64,000 bases of DNA from Mycoplasmatota bacterium (GCA_022771205.1 JALFCF010000008.1:45730-109729); one strand, 5' to 3'. Positions 42,784 through 52,366 are shown, counted from the stretch's first letter. Made by a program: numbers and translations. Notes: generated from the letters alone by a model not told the origin.

Positions 42784-43389
42784 TTATGAATTTACTTTTT
42801 CTTCCTTACCAAATATTAAGGCCTTATTCATATTGAAATATTGAATAGCTGAAACAATAGATAAAATTGTTGCTATATATAATAAAATTTGAGCTAAACT
42901 TATATTAATAAATTCAAATGGAACATTATAAAAGAAAACTAATGTTGTTCCAACCATCAAAGTGGCTGTTTTTAATTTTCCTGATCCAATAGCAGCAACT
43001 ACTCTACCACGTCCAGCAGCTTCCATTTTAATTGCATTAACAACAATATCACGTAATACTACAATAACTGGAATAATAGCTGAAATCATATTTTGCCCTG
43101 CTAAAATAATTAAAACACTATTTACTAAAGCTTTATCAGCAATAGCATCTAACATTTTTCCAGTATTAGTAACTTGATTATTTTTTCTAGCTAAATAACC
43201 ATCTACAAAATCTGTAAGGCTAGCAACAATAAAAATAACTCCAGCAATAATATATTGTAAAGATATTCCTCCTAACACATTATAAGTTGGAAATTGTATT
43301 CCTACATCATAAAAAGGAAAACATAATAAAATAATAAGAATTACAGTAAGTACTAAACGAAGAACTGTAATCTTAGTAGGTAAATTCAT
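42784..43389 (-). CDS. pgsA: CDP-diacylglycerol-glycerol-3-phosphate 3-phosphatidyltransferase
   Basis: 201 residues, integral membrane. Makes phosphatidylglycerol-phosphate. N-terminus MNLPTKITVLRLVLTVILII; the CDP-alcohol signature DGYLARKNNQVTNTGKMLDA, then IADKAL, is D-G-x2-A-R-x8-G-x3-D-x3-D. Four or five further spans. The gene start lies 17 bases inside the upstream RodZ-like gene, as in the Bacillus ymfM-pgsA order, where recA also follows. Confidence 0.95.
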   Translation of the reverse strand: MNLPTKITVLRLVLTVILIILLCFPFYDVGIQFPTYNVLGGISLQYIIAGVIFIVASLTDFVDGYLARKNNQVTNTGKMLDAIADKALVNSVLIILAGQNMISAIIPVIVVLRDIVVNAIKMEAAGRGRVVAAIGSGKLKTATLMVGTTLVFFYNVPFEFINISLAQILLYIATILSIVSAIQYFNMNKALIFGKEEKVNS

Positions 43390-43870
43390 CTACATACTCC
43401 TCCTTTATCATTGGCATCAACTCTGTATCAACAGCTGGTGCTTTATTAATTGCACTAACAATTATATAGATAATAATAAAAAGCAAAAGTACAGCAATAG
43501 GAATAAAAGCCAAAGGCAAAACAGGAAGTTTCTTTTTATGTGGAATTGTATAAGGCGATTTAATCTTTTTTTCCTCTTTTTCTTCCAACTTACGCTGTGC
43601 TTCTCTAATATCATCCAAGGATATCTTAGATGTATGCTCAAATAAAAAGCCATTAAATTCATCAACAACTTTTTCTGGCTCTAAGCCTAAATATTTAGCA
43701 TACTGACGTACATATTGCTTTAGGCTATAAACATCTTTAAAAGCTCGGACATTACCATTTTCTATATTTTCAAGTTGAGATGTAGAAAGTTCCAAATCTT
43801 CAGCAGCTTCTTCCATACTAACACCATTACTAATTCTAGTATGTTTTAAATACTCTCCTAGTTCCTTCAC
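43373..43870 (-). CDS. RodZ-like helix-turn-helix membrane protein (YmfM type)
   Basis: 165 residues. Cytosolic HTH (GEYLKHTRISNGVSMEEAAE, then LSTSQLENIENGNV), a basic linker (EEKEEKKIKSPYTIPHKKK) and one membrane span (PVLPLAFIPIAVLLLFIIIY). Only about 25 extracellular residues follow, so the beta-rich DUF4115 part of longer RodZ is absent. RodZ links MreB to the elongation machinery. Order RodZ-like, pgsA, recA is conserved in Bacilli. Confidence 0.85.
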   Translation of the reverse strand: MKELGEYLKHTRISNGVSMEEAAEDLELSTSQLENIENGNVRAFKDVYSLKQYVRQYAKYLGLEPEKVVDEFNGFLFEHTSKISLDDIREAQRKLEEKEEKKIKSPYTIPHKKKLPVLPLAFIPIAVLLLFIIIYIIVSAINKAPAVDTELMPMIKEEYVDEFTY

Positions 43871-43884
43871 AAAAACACCTCACT

Positions 43885-44225
43885 ATAATAAACAAATAAT
43901 ATAAATAAGCCATGTTCTGTTCCTGTTTCCAGGCGACAAACATTTATCTACCATTACTGGTCCTTAACCTCGTTCATTTTCTCAGTTAAAGCTCTCCTAC
44001 CAAATTTGGATTTCTCACTCGCGGGGTTTACCTCGTTTCATTCTTCAGTTTCCCAAAGCATCGTTTCTGTGGCACTTTATGGAATAGATCATATCATAAG
44101 ACTTAGATCATCTCCGCCGTTAGCATAGCTACCTTAGGTTATTTTTTCCCTAAGCACGAACACTACAATCATCACAGACTGTGTGAGCATGGACTTTCCT
44201 CTAATATTTAAAATACCAGCGTTTG
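43885..44225 (-). ncRNA. rnpB: RNase P RNA, type B
   Basis: The minus strand carries GAGGAAAGTCCATGCTC near the 5' end (44195-44179), the universal P4/CR-I region. GGCGGAGATGATC-like and AACCCCGCGAGTGAGAAATCC-like segments follow, and the 3' part has GGTAGATAAATGTTTGTCGCC and CAGAACATGGCTTA (CR-V). This pre-tRNA 5'-processing ribozyme lies directly downstream of gpsB, as in Bacillus. Ends are estimated to within about 15 bases. Confidence 0.93.
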
Positions 44226-44233
44226 TCTATATA

Positions 44234-44575
44234 TTAATTGTTATTATCTTTATTACTACCATATACCATTTTTTCAAGTTGAGAAAGACGTCTTAAAATA
44301 TCAACATTAGTAACTTCTGGAACTTCAACATTATTACGAGCTACTTCCATACTCATTTTAGAATTACGAAGTTCTTGTTTTAAGTTCATAATCTCACCCA
44401 ATAAATCAGCCTTTTCTTTCTCTAGATTATTAATGATATTTAAGAACTGTTCATAGTCCCCAATAATAATATCAAGAAACTGGTCAACTTCTTTTAATCG
44501 ATATCCACGAGTATCAATTTTAAACTCTTTTTCCAAAATATCTTGTGGCATAAGTGTAATCTTATTCTGATACAT
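44234..44575 (-). CDS. gpsB: Cell-division regulator GpsB (DivIVA family)
   Basis: 113 residues. DivIVA-type lipid-binding N-terminus: PQDILEKEFKIDTRGYRLKE, VDQFLDIIIGDYE. Then a coiled coil and a C-terminal trimerisation segment ILRRLSQLEKMVYGS. GpsB shuttles PBP1 between division and elongation, and the PBP1 gene ponA is 0.9 kb away. ATG 44575 follows GGTGATAAC. Confidence 0.93.
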   Translation of the reverse strand: MYQNKITLMPQDILEKEFKIDTRGYRLKEVDQFLDIIIGDYEQFLNIINNLEKEKADLLGEIMNLKQELRNSKMSMEVARNNVEVPEVTNVDILRRLSQLEKMVYGSNKDNNN

Positions 44576-44625
44576 GTTATCACCAATCCCTTACAGTAAT
44601 ATTATTGCATTGATTAAGACTTTTG

Positions 44626-44733
44626 TCAATTAGATAACCTCTCATTTATAAAAGAGTATAAAACCTCTATTTTTGCTTTTCTAGTCTTTTTAGATAATAT
44701 ATTAAAAAGTTGTATAGTTTGAAAATTATTCAT
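44626..44733 (-). CDS. Small hypothetical protein, 35 residues
   Basis: ATG 44733 with GGTGATGAT immediately upstream, reading MNNFQTIQLFNILSKKTRKA and ending SFINERLSN before TGA. Helical, basic and soluble; no family recognised. Lies between recU (divergent) and gpsB (same strand). The rest of this intergenic region holds only the recU promoter (TATAAT near 44872). Confidence 0.4.
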   Translation of the reverse strand: MNNFQTIQLFNILSKKTRKAKIEVLYSFINERLSN

Positions 44734-44893
44734 ATCATCACCAAAAAAATAATACTATAAAAATAATAATAGGACATTACATTCGACAAAGCATTTCAAA
44801 ACTAGACAAACAAAACAAAAAAGTAACTACTTTATATCGTAAAATTATAGAAAAATTAAAAAACATATAGTATAATACAAAATAGGTGATGAG

Positions 44894-45463
44894 ATGAACT
44901 ATCCAAATGGAATTAAAAAGCAAAATAATGCATCCCCACTCACATATAGAAATAGAGGAATGTCATTAGAAAGCGACCTTAATGAATCAAATGAATATTA
45001 TAGGGAAATAGATAAAGCTTATATATACAAAAAACCAACACCAATAAAAATTGTAAAAGTAGACTATCCATCAAGAGATAAAGCCGTAATAAAAGAAGCC
45101 TACTATACAATTCCATCAACCACAGACTACAATGGTATATATAAAGGAAAATATATAGATTTTGAAGCAAAAGAAACAAAAAACAAAACAGCTTTTCCTC
45201 TAGCTAATATTCACTCACACCAAATAAAGCATATAAAAAATATATATAACCATCAAGGAATTGTTTTTTTAATTGTACGATTTATCCACTACAATGAGAC
45301 ATATCTATTATTAGGAAAAGATTTTCTAGAATTCATAGAAAAAGAAAGTAGAAAATCAATCCCCTATGCCTTTTTCCAAAAAAAAGGATACTTAATTAAA
45401 GATGGTTATAGACCAAGAATCGACTATTTAAAAATAGTAGATACTATTATTGGAGGTATATAA
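44894..45463 (+). CDS. recU: Holliday junction resolvase RecU
   Basis: 189 residues. Motifs: NRGMSLESDLNESNEYYREI (N-terminal arm), TDYNGIYKGKYIDFEAKETK with the catalytic D-x-E-x-K, and HQIKHIKNIYNHQGIVFLIV. Resolves four-way junctions and helps RecA-dependent repair and chromosome segregation. AGGTGATGAG precedes the ATG. ponA starts two bases after the stop, the conserved recU-ponA pair. Confidence 0.95.
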   Translation: MNYPNGIKKQNNASPLTYRNRGMSLESDLNESNEYYREIDKAYIYKKPTPIKIVKVDYPSRDKAVIKEAYYTIPSTTDYNGIYKGKYIDFEAKETKNKTAFPLANIHSHQIKHIKNIYNHQGIVFLIVRFIHYNETYLLLGKDFLEFIEKESRKSIPYAFFQKKGYLIKDGYRPRIDYLKIVDTIIGGI

Positions 45464-45464
45464 A

Positions 45465-48239
45465 ATGCAGAAAAAAGTAATAAAAAGAAAAAGTGCTCCA
45501 AGTAAAAAACATAATAATACTGGAAGCACAAAAGAATACAGCATAAAAAGAAAACCTCAAAAAACAACTAAGCGAAAGGAAAATACAAATATCCAAATAG
45601 CCTGTTGGATAGGTTTCATATTATTATTATTATTGTGCTACTTAAAACTAGGGTTAATCTTTACATTAGTAACTGCTGTAGGAATTGGAATTATTGTAGG
45701 AGTTGCACACTTACTACGAAAAGCTAATAATGATAAGAAAAAGAAAAAAATTATTAACATTATTCTAATAATTATCTTAGGCCTAGGAATTCTATGTTTA
45801 GCACTATTTGTTGCATTCTTAGTCTACATCACAGTAACAGCACCAGAATTTGATGCAAAAAAACTAGACACAAAAGAAATGAGTATATTTTACGACAAAG
45901 ATGGAAAAAAATATGCTGAAACTGGAGATGAAAGAAGAGAAAAAATTACGTATGAGGAACTTCCTCAAGTATTCATAGATGCACTCGTTGCAACAGAAGA
46001 TTCAAGATTCTTTGAACACAATGGTTTTGATGCACCAAGATTCTTAAAAGCTAGTGTTGGACAATTACTAGGAAATTCTAATGCAGGTGGAGCATCCACT
46101 ATTTCAATGCAAGTAATCAAAAACTCTATGACATCAACAACAGATAGTGGTATCCAAGGTATTATACGTAAGTTTACTGATATTTACTTAGCAGTATTCA
46201 AGTTAGAAAAGAACTATACAAAAGAACAAATAATTGAATTTTATGTAAATAATCACGGTTTAGGTGGTATGGTTTATGGAGTTGAAGAAGCTGCACAAAC
46301 ATACTTTGGAAAAAGTGCAAGTGAATTAAACTTGTCTGAAGCTGCAATCATAGCTGGTATGTTCCAAGCGCCAACCTACTATAAACCAGATACAAATCCA
46401 GAAAACGCTGAAAAAAGACGTTCTACAGTACTATATCTAATGGTACGTCATGGATACATTACACAAGAACAAGCAGATATTGCTAATAGTATTCCTGTAG
46501 AAGATTTAGTAGTAGATCAAGCAGTTTCTACTGATCCTTATCAAGGATATAGAGATACCGTTCTTAGTGAATTAGAAGATAAATATAATATTGATCCAAG
46601 TAAAACTCCTGTAGAAGTATATACAAACTTAGATAGAAGTAAGCAAGAAGCTGTTAACTCTGTAATGAATGGAGAAAGCTACACTTGGATTGATGACAAA
46701 GTACAAGCTGGTGTAACAGTGTTAGATTCTGAAACCGGAAAAGTTTTAGCTATCGGTGCTGGTAGAAACCGTGCAGCTGGTGGATGGAATTTCGCAGTAG
46801 ATAATAAACGTCAACCTGGTTCTACTGCAAAACCAATATTTGATTATGGTCCTGGAATTGAATATAACAATTGGTCAACATACCAATTATTCGATGATGC
46901 GCCATACAGTTATTCAAATGGTCAATCACTTAAAAACTGGGATAATGGTTATTTTGGAACTATAACTTTAAGAAAAGCATTATCTACATCAAGAAACATT
47001 CCAGCATTAAAAGCATTCCAACAAGTAGATAATAATAAAATTAAAGAATTCGTTACCAATCTAGGTATTACTCCAGAAATTTGTAATAGTGGATACGAAT
47101 ACGACAAAGAACAAGATCTATGCGTCAGTGAAGAAAATAAAAATGATACTGAAAAACCAAGTAAAATTCACGAAGCACATTCAATAGGAGCATTTAGCCC
47201 TGGAGTTTCATCTATGGAAATGGCTGGTGCTTATGCAGCATTTTCTAATGGCGGATATTATAACGAACCACATACAATCGAAAAAATAGTTTTCCGAGAT
47301 ACTGGAGAAGTGATTGAATTTGATGGAGAAAAAGAAAAAGTAATGTCTGATGCAACAGCATTCATGATTTCAGACGTACTACAAGATGTTGCTTTAACTG
47401 GTGGTACGCCAACAAATGTAGCAGGAAAAACTGGTACTACAAACTACGATTCAGAATACATGGAAAAATACAATATGCCAAGTGATGCAATTAGAGATTC
47501 ATGGGTAGTAGGATATTCTACTAAAACCGTTATTGCATTATGGTATGGATATCAAAATAATGATACTACAGGAAGATACGTATTACATAACGTTCCTGCT
47601 ACAATCCAAAAGGATAAAATATTTAATGCTTTAGTTAGAGCTGGAGCTATGGAATCAGATAGAGCCGCATTTAAGCAACCATCTAGCGTTGTTAAATTAG
47701 GTATAATTCCAAATACTAACCCACCAATAGTAGCTGGATCAGGATACACCAGTAGTGTCGTTTATGAATATTTCAAAAAAGGACATGAACCAGAAGAAAC
47801 CGATTTAACAAGTATAAAACTTGGAAAGCCTGGAAACTTAAAAGTTTCTTATAATGAAGATAGTAATAAAGTAACTTTATCATGGTCAGCAGTAGATCCA
47901 GGAGATAACAAAAGCCTAGGTACATTTGGATACAATATATATATTGGTTCAACTTTGATTGCCTTTACAGAAAACACAAGTTATACTTATACTTTAAATG
48001 GTTCATCACCATATGGAACATATAAAGTAGTTGCCACATTTAAAGGCTATAGTGGAGTTCAAGGAACACCAGCCACTTACACATTAGAAGAACCAGAAAC
48101 AGAAGAACCAGAAGAGCCTACAGATGATCTTTACGCTAAAGAAAAAGAAGAATGTTCTCAAACTGGAGGCACTTGGGATAGCATTAATAACGTTTGCATT
48201 CAAGCACCAGATGGTGGAGGTTCTCAAACAAATCCATAA
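45465..48239 (+). CDS. ponA: Penicillin-binding protein 1 (class A, bifunctional)
   Basis: 924 residues. Basic cytosolic tail, membrane spans around 45-125, and the glycosyltransferase domain with ATEDSRFFEHNGFD (catalytic Glu) and GGASTISMQVIKN. The transpeptidase domain has GSTAKP (SxxK), STSRN (SxN) and AGKTGTTN (KTG). A fibronectin type III-like module spans about 785-870 (LGKPGNLKVSYNEDSNKVTL) and is followed by an acidic Pro/Glu linker and a short Cys-containing tail. ATG 45465 follows GGAGGTATATAAA. Polymerises and cross-links peptidoglycan; GpsB is its expected partner. Confidence 0.95.
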   Translation: MQKKVIKRKSAPSKKHNNTGSTKEYSIKRKPQKTTKRKENTNIQIACWIGFILLLLLCYLKLGLIFTLVTAVGIGIIVGVAHLLRKANNDKKKKKIINIILIIILGLGILCLALFVAFLVYITVTAPEFDAKKLDTKEMSIFYDKDGKKYAETGDERREKITYEELPQVFIDALVATEDSRFFEHNGFDAPRFLKASVGQLLGNSNAGGASTISMQVIKNSMTSTTDSGIQGIIRKFTDIYLAVFKLEKNYTKEQIIEFYVNNHGLGGMVYGVEEAAQTYFGKSASELNLSEAAIIAGMFQAPTYYKPDTNPENAEKRRSTVLYLMVRHGYITQEQADIANSIPVEDLVVDQAVSTDPYQGYRDTVLSELEDKYNIDPSKTPVEVYTNLDRSKQEAVNSVMNGESYTWIDDKVQAGVTVLDSETGKVLAIGAGRNRAAGGWNFAVDNKRQPGSTAKPIFDYGPGIEYNNWSTYQLFDDAPYSYSNGQSLKNWDNGYFGTITLRKALSTSRNIPALKAFQQVDNNKIKEFVTNLGITPEICNSGYEYDKEQDLCVSEENKNDTEKPSKIHEAHSIGAFSPGVSSMEMAGAYAAFSNGGYYNEPHTIEKIVFRDTGEVIEFDGEKEKVMSDATAFMISDVLQDVALTGGTPTNVAGKTGTTNYDSEYMEKYNMPSDAIRDSWVVGYSTKTVIALWYGYQNNDTTGRYVLHNVPATIQKDKIFNALVRAGAMESDRAAFKQPSSVVKLGIIPNTNPPIVAGSGYTSSVVYEYFKKGHEPEETDLTSIKLGKPGNLKVSYNEDSNKVTLSWSAVDPGDNKSLGTFGYNIYIGSTLIAFTENTSYTYTLNGSSPYGTYKVVATFKGYSGVQGTPATYTLEEPETEEPEEPTDDLYAKEKEECSQTGGTWDSINNVCIQAPDGGGSQTNP

Positions 48240-48274
48240 AAAAGAAGAATCAATCAAGATTCTTCTTTTTTTCT
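48240..48274. terminator. Bidirectional terminator between ponA and nth
   Basis: AAGAAGAATC/GATTCTTCTT hairpin with a T-run after it on the plus strand and an A/T-rich run on the other side. Confidence 0.8.
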
Positions 48275-48873
48275 CTACAAAAATCTTTTAAAGGACAATC
48301 CTTACATAAAGGCTTTACCGCTTTACAATAATATCTACCAAACAAAACCATTTGTAAATGAAACTTAGCCCATCGCTCTTTAGGAACTTTTTTCATAAGC
48401 TTTCTTTCCACATCAAAAACAGAATCATTTGAATAAGCCAATTTTAGACGTTTAGAAACTCGTTCTACATGTGTATCAACTGCAATAGCAGGAATACCAT
48501 AAAACTCACCTAAAAACACATTTACAGTTTTCCGACCAACACCAGGAAATCTTTCAAGAACTTCTCTATCTGTTGGAACAACACCACCAAATTCATCTAC
48601 TAAAATTGTAGCAATTCCTTTTAAAAAGGCTGCTTTTTTTCTAAAGGATCCTACAGGACGAATGATTTGCTCTAAATCAGAAAGATCCGCTAATTTTAAC
48701 TCCTCTAATGTTTTATACTTAGAAAAAATAATAGGCGTAACAGAATTAACTCTCTTATCTGTAGACTGAGCACTAAGAACAATAGCCATAAGCAACTGAT
48801 AATCGTTTTGATAAATCAATTCACATTTAGGATAAGGAAATAAATATTCCAGATATTCTAATAATTTATTCAT
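48250..48873 (-). CDS. nth: Endonuclease III
   Basis: 207 residues. DNA glycosylase/AP lyase for oxidised pyrimidines. LSAQSTDKRVN, the HhH LERFPGVGRKTVNVFL with catalytic Lys, VDTHVERVSKRL with catalytic Asp, and the Fe-S loop C-x6-C-x2-C-x5-C (CKAVKPLCKDCPLKDFC). ATG 48873 overlaps the dnaD stop by eight bases, giving translational coupling; the dnaD-nth pair is conserved in Bacilli. Extra upstream codons in the frame are inside dnaD and not used. Confidence 0.95.
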   Translation of the reverse strand: MNKLLEYLEYLFPYPKCELIYQNDYQLLMAIVLSAQSTDKRVNSVTPIIFSKYKTLEELKLADLSDLEQIIRPVGSFRKKAAFLKGIATILVDEFGGVVPTDREVLERFPGVGRKTVNVFLGEFYGIPAIAVDTHVERVSKRLKLAYSNDSVFDVERKLMKKVPKERWAKFHLQMVLFGRYYCKAVKPLCKDCPLKDFCREKKKNLD

Positions 48874-49552
48874 CACTATCGTCATCAAACCAATCCCAAT
48901 CCACAATATCCAAATCAATATTACTATCAGCTTCTTCTTCCCTATGCTGTGCTCTTTTTTTACGATGATTTTCTACGTCTTTAACAGTTTTAATATTTAA
49001 TTTACCCCATTCATATAATATTTTATCAATATATCGTAAATTTGATACTCCATTAAATGTCGCTTCCTTTATAGCTTCCTTGATCAAATCCTCATCAATA
49101 TCATTATCAAGCCATGCTTTAATAATTTCATATTCTATAGGACTAAGAGTTCTACCAAATTCTTTTTCGACTGTTTCAAAAATATTTGATTGATAAGTAG
49201 CACTCTTTTGATTCCCCTCTTCTACCATCAATAAAGATAGCTTTCGATAAAATCCATCTAAAAGAACAACTTCTTCCATCAAATCTTTTTCATTTTTAAC
49301 AACTTCCACTTGAACTAACTTCTTATCAGTTAAAACACTAATATATTCCATTACCTTAGAAGATTCTAAATTCAAGTCCTCCTGATACTTACTAGGATTA
49401 AACAAACTCTTATCACCTAAATGATATAAATACATTAAAAATATAAATTCTTCCATAGTAAGATTAAACTTCTTATATTGTTTTAAAAAATATATAGGAA
49501 CCACGATATTACCAGTTTTAAAAACATCTATAAACTGCGAACCTTTCATCAT
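48866..49552 (-). CDS. dnaD: Replication initiation protein DnaD
   Basis: 228 residues. N-terminal winged helix (QFIDVFKTGNIVVPIYFLKQ; KFNLTMEEFIFLMYLYHLGD) and C-terminal DnaD domain (FEKEFGRTLSPIEYEIIKAW-like region, NGVSNLRYIDKILYEWGKLN with the YxxxILxxW motif), then an acidic tail. Helps load the helicase at oriC and at PriA restart sites. GGAGATGAT precedes the tandem ATGs. Confidence 0.93.
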   Translation of the reverse strand: MMKGSQFIDVFKTGNIVVPIYFLKQYKKFNLTMEEFIFLMYLYHLGDKSLFNPSKYQEDLNLESSKVMEYISVLTDKKLVQVEVVKNEKDLMEEVVLLDGFYRKLSLLMVEEGNQKSATYQSNIFETVEKEFGRTLSPIEYEIIKAWLDNDIDEDLIKEAIKEATFNGVSNLRYIDKILYEWGKLNIKTVKDVENHRKKRAQHREEEADSNIDLDIVDWDWFDDDSDE

Positions 49553-49597
49553 ATCATCTCCTTAAATAATGAATATATAATATCACAAAATTAAAAA

Positions 49598-49625
49598 TAA
49601 AAAAAGCTTCTAACGATTAGAAGCA
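49598..49625 (-). terminator. Terminator of cca
   Basis: GCTTCTAA-TCG-TTAGAAGC hairpin and TTTTTTTATTTTT on the minus strand. Confidence 0.85.
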
Positions 49626-50710
49626 TAGTTTTTATAAATATAGTCTAATAATTGATTTTTTTCATTAGCAAGCCTATGATATAATACTTCCTTTTCAATA
49701 TCTTCATATATATCACTAATATATTCTCCAGGCTCACGTTGCATACAATCAATAATATCTTCACTAGTAATAGCTAAATCTTGTCTACGTTGAATAACTA
49801 AACTATTATAAGATTCTGTAATCTTTTTTTTGTCAAGACCTTTCATTTCACCAGCAACACTATTCACATAAAGTCCATAACGATATAAAGTCATTGGATC
49901 ATAATTATTCAATAACATAACTTCACGTATGTCTTGCATCATTTCTTTTTCATTATTAGAAAAAGGATAACGATCTTCAACATTTAATATACTCCAAATA
50001 CCAATTAAACTATCAGTATTTTCAACTTTAGATAAATTTTCTAAATCTAAATACTTATCCAAATGATATTCTAGTAACATATCAACACCACGTTCTGCAT
50101 AACCACTAACAAAAATCTTATCTAACTCCTCTTTTTTTCGATGGAAAGATAATTCTTTCAACAATACACGATGTTTTCGTATAGCCTCAACCACATCACC
50201 ATCCAACTGAAAATCTAAAATAGTAGCAAATCTAATTGCCCTAAGAATACGCAAAGCATCTTGTTCGAATCGCTCATCCGCATCTCCAACAGTTCGAATA
50301 AGTTTACGATTTAAATCATCTCTACCACCTAAAAAATCAATAACTTCTCCATTTTCATCAATACAAATAGCATTAATAGTAAAATCTCTTCTAAGTAAAT
50401 CTTGATATAAATCATCAATATATTCAATTTCAATAGGCCTTCGATGATTCTCATAATTAAATTCTTTACGAAAAGTTGTAATTTCAAAACGAATACCATA
50501 TTGATTAACAACTACACTCCCGTAATCGTCAGTAGGTAAAAAACTATCAGGAAAGACCTCCTTAATTTCTTTAGGGGTAGCGTTTGTACAAACATCTACA
50601 TCTTGAGATTCTCTACCTAATAAATAATCTCTAACAAATCCCCCTACAATATAAGCTTTATAATTATGTTCTGTAAGTTTCTTGATTAATTTTAAAGCAT
50701 TATCTAACAT
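49610..50710 (-). CDS. cca: CCA tRNA nucleotidyltransferase
   Basis: 366 residues. Adds or repairs the 3' CCA of tRNAs. Head domain: AYIVGGFVRDYLLGRESQDV, DVCTNATP with the metal Asp pair, and GIRFEITTFRKE; neck motif RRDFTINAI; EDALRILRAIRF-type region (QDALRILRAIRFATILDF). No HD phosphodiesterase domain. Slightly shorter than Bacillus Cca at the C-terminus. Confidence 0.94.
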   Translation of the reverse strand: MLDNALKLIKKLTEHNYKAYIVGGFVRDYLLGRESQDVDVCTNATPKEIKEVFPDSFLPTDDYGSVVVNQYGIRFEITTFRKEFNYENHRRPIEIEYIDDLYQDLLRRDFTINAICIDENGEVIDFLGGRDDLNRKLIRTVGDADERFEQDALRILRAIRFATILDFQLDGDVVEAIRKHRVLLKELSFHRKKEELDKIFVSGYAERGVDMLLEYHLDKYLDLENLSKVENTDSLIGIWSILNVEDRYPFSNNEKEMMQDIREVMLLNNYDPMTLYRYGLYVNSVAGEMKGLDKKKITESYNSLVIQRRQDLAITSEDIIDCMQREPGEYISDIYEDIEKEVLYHRLANEKNQLLDYIYKNYASNR

Positions 50711-50749
50711 TCTATCACCATAAACATTATATCATATTTTTCATATTAT

Positions 50750-50777
50750 AAAAAAATGACTCCATAGATAGAAGTCA
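50750..50777 (-). terminator. Terminator of the SDR pseudogene
   Basis: TGACTTC/GGAGTCA stem followed by seven Ts on the minus strand; still intact although the gene is not. Confidence 0.65.
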
Positions 50778-50789
50778 ATTTTACATTTT

Positions 50790-51560
50790 TTACATTGCGG
50801 AATAACCACCATCAATATATAATTGAGCACCAGTTACAAATTTTGATTCATCACTAGCTAAGTATAAACATCCATAGGCAACATCAATAGGTTCACCCAC
50901 ATGTCCAATTGGATGTTTCTCACTCATCAATTTCTCATAGGCAGACAATCCACCCTCCATTCTAGAACCTAATTCTTTAACAAGTGGAGTCATTATAGTT
51001 CCAGGATGAATTGAATTTACCCTAATATTATTCTTAGCGTAACTAATAGCATCTTGTCTAGTCATCGCAAAGACAGCACCTTTAGCAGCATGATAAGGTG
51101 TTAATTCATGAGCACCCAACGTTCCATAAATACTTGATAAGTTTACAATACTACCTTTCTGATTTTGTAACATGTAAGGAACAACATATTTAGTGCAATA
51201 AAATACCCCTTTAACATCAACATTAAAAACTTAATCCCATTCGCTAACAGTCAATTCATGAGTTTTCTTATCAACACCCGTAATACCAGCATTATTAATC
51301 AAAATATCAATCTTACCAAAAGTAGAAGCAACATCATCAATAGCTCGCTTTATATTATCCTCATCAGAAACATCAACTTTCCAAAATTTTGCTACTCCTC
51401 CATTATTAACAATTTCATTTACTGTTTCCATTCCATTTTATTCATTAACCTCAAACACAGCAACAGAGCATCCCTCTTTAGCAAATAAAATGCTTGTTTC
51501 TTTTCCCATACCAGCACCTGCACCAATAACAATTGCAACTTTTCCTTTTAATCTATCCAT
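50790..51560 (-). pseudogene. Short-chain dehydrogenase/reductase with two in-frame stops
   Basis: One continuous reading frame of 256 codons matches a classical SDR: GKVAIVIGAGAGMGKETSIL (NAD site), INNAGIT (NNAG), SSIYG with YHAAK (Ser, Tyr, Lys), IHPGTIMTPL and YIDGGYSAM. TAA triplets interrupt it at 51440-51438 (after FEVNE) and 51234-51232 (after VSEWD, where the family usually has K or R before VFNVN). There are no frameshifts. A good ribosome site and a terminator remain. Substrate unknown; recent inactivation is likely. Confidence 0.85.
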
Positions 51561-51611
51561 CATTATCCTCCTATTATCAAAAGAGTATTACAAAATACTA
51601 AATTATTCAAA

Positions 51612-51637
51612 TAAAAAGAGATGTAAAACATCTCTTA
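51612..51637 (-). terminator. Terminator of hup
   Basis: AAGAGATGT-TTT-ACATCTCTT hairpin then TTTATTTG on the minus strand. Confidence 0.8.
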
Positions 51638-51655
51638 TTAACACATATATTAATC

Positions 51656-51928
51656 TTAGTTTACAGCATCTTTTAATGCAGAACCAGCTTTGAAAGTAAC
51701 TGCATTTCTAGCAGCGATAGTAACTGTTTCACCAGTTCTAGGATTACGTCCTTCACGAGCTGCTCTTTTAGAAACATCAAATGTACCAAATCCAACTAGT
51801 GGAACTTTATCTCCATTTGCTAAAGCGTTAGTGATAACTTTAAAAGTAGCGTCAATTGCTCTTGTAGCATCTGCCTTAGTTAATCCTGTTTCTTCAGCAA
51901 CAGCTTCTACTAATTCAACTTTTTTCAT
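51656..51928 (-). CDS. hup: DNA-binding protein HU
   Basis: 90 residues, exactly HU size. MKKVELVEAVAEETGLTKAD at the start, then the beta-arm signature GFGTFDVSKRAAREGRNPRT (GFGxFxxxxRxxRxGxNPxT) with the intercalating Pro. The single HU gene visible here; compacts the nucleoid. ATG 51928 follows GGGAGGTATATATTA. Confidence 0.96.
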   Translation of the reverse strand: MKKVELVEAVAEETGLTKADATRAIDATFKVITNALANGDKVPLVGFGTFDVSKRAAREGRNPRTGETVTIAARNAVTFKAGSALKDAVN

Positions 51929-52025
51929 TAATATATACCTCCCTAACAATATTAATTAAGCACTTTATGCTTACATATTGAATTTACCATGTTTCCATAT
52001 AAATTGCAAGATATATCAATAAATT

Positions 52026-52364
52026 TTACGTACTTTTACGCAAGTGTTCCTCAATAGATGTAAGTAAAGAAATAATGTGACCAATTGCAAAAAAGAAAAG
52101 ACAAACTAAGAAAGATATAAACCAGAAAAATAACATTAAAGAAAAATTAAACTCTGTTGTAGTACATCTACCATAAAGGTTAGAACTAGTACCACAAGCA
52201 GGAAATAAATTTCCTAAAATAATACCAAAACAAAAACACACTAAAAACACCACAATAGCAAACTTTTGATATCCATTAAATTCATAATGCGACATTTCGG
52301 TAGTAATATTTTTTAACTTAGGAAGGTCTTCTTTTTCTTTTTCTATTTCTTCAAACATATTCAT
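52026..52364 (-). CDS. Hypothetical two-span membrane protein
   Basis: 112 residues. Cytosolic N-terminus (MNMFEEIEKEKEDLPKLKNI), two hydrophobic hairpin spans (FAIVVFLVCFCFGIILGNLF; LMLFFWFISFLVCLFFFAIG) and a loop with two Cys (ACGTSSNLYGRCTTTEF). GGAGG lies nine bases before the ATG and overlaps the stop of the upstream gene. No family recognised. Confidence 0.6.
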   Translation of the reverse strand: MNMFEEIEKEKEDLPKLKNITTEMSHYEFNGYQKFAIVVFLVCFCFGIILGNLFPACGTSSNLYGRCTTTEFNFSLMLFFWFISFLVCLFFFAIGHIISLLTSIEEHLRKST

Positions 52365-52366
52365 AA

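Noticed and set aside
43885..44225. tmRNA or SRP RNA
   Set aside because: GAGGAAAGTCCATGCTC and the CR-V segment are specific to RNase P RNA, and gpsB adjacency agrees.
50790..51431. Two separate short SDR genes
   Set aside because: They are pieces of one continuous frame broken by two TAA codons, not independent genes.
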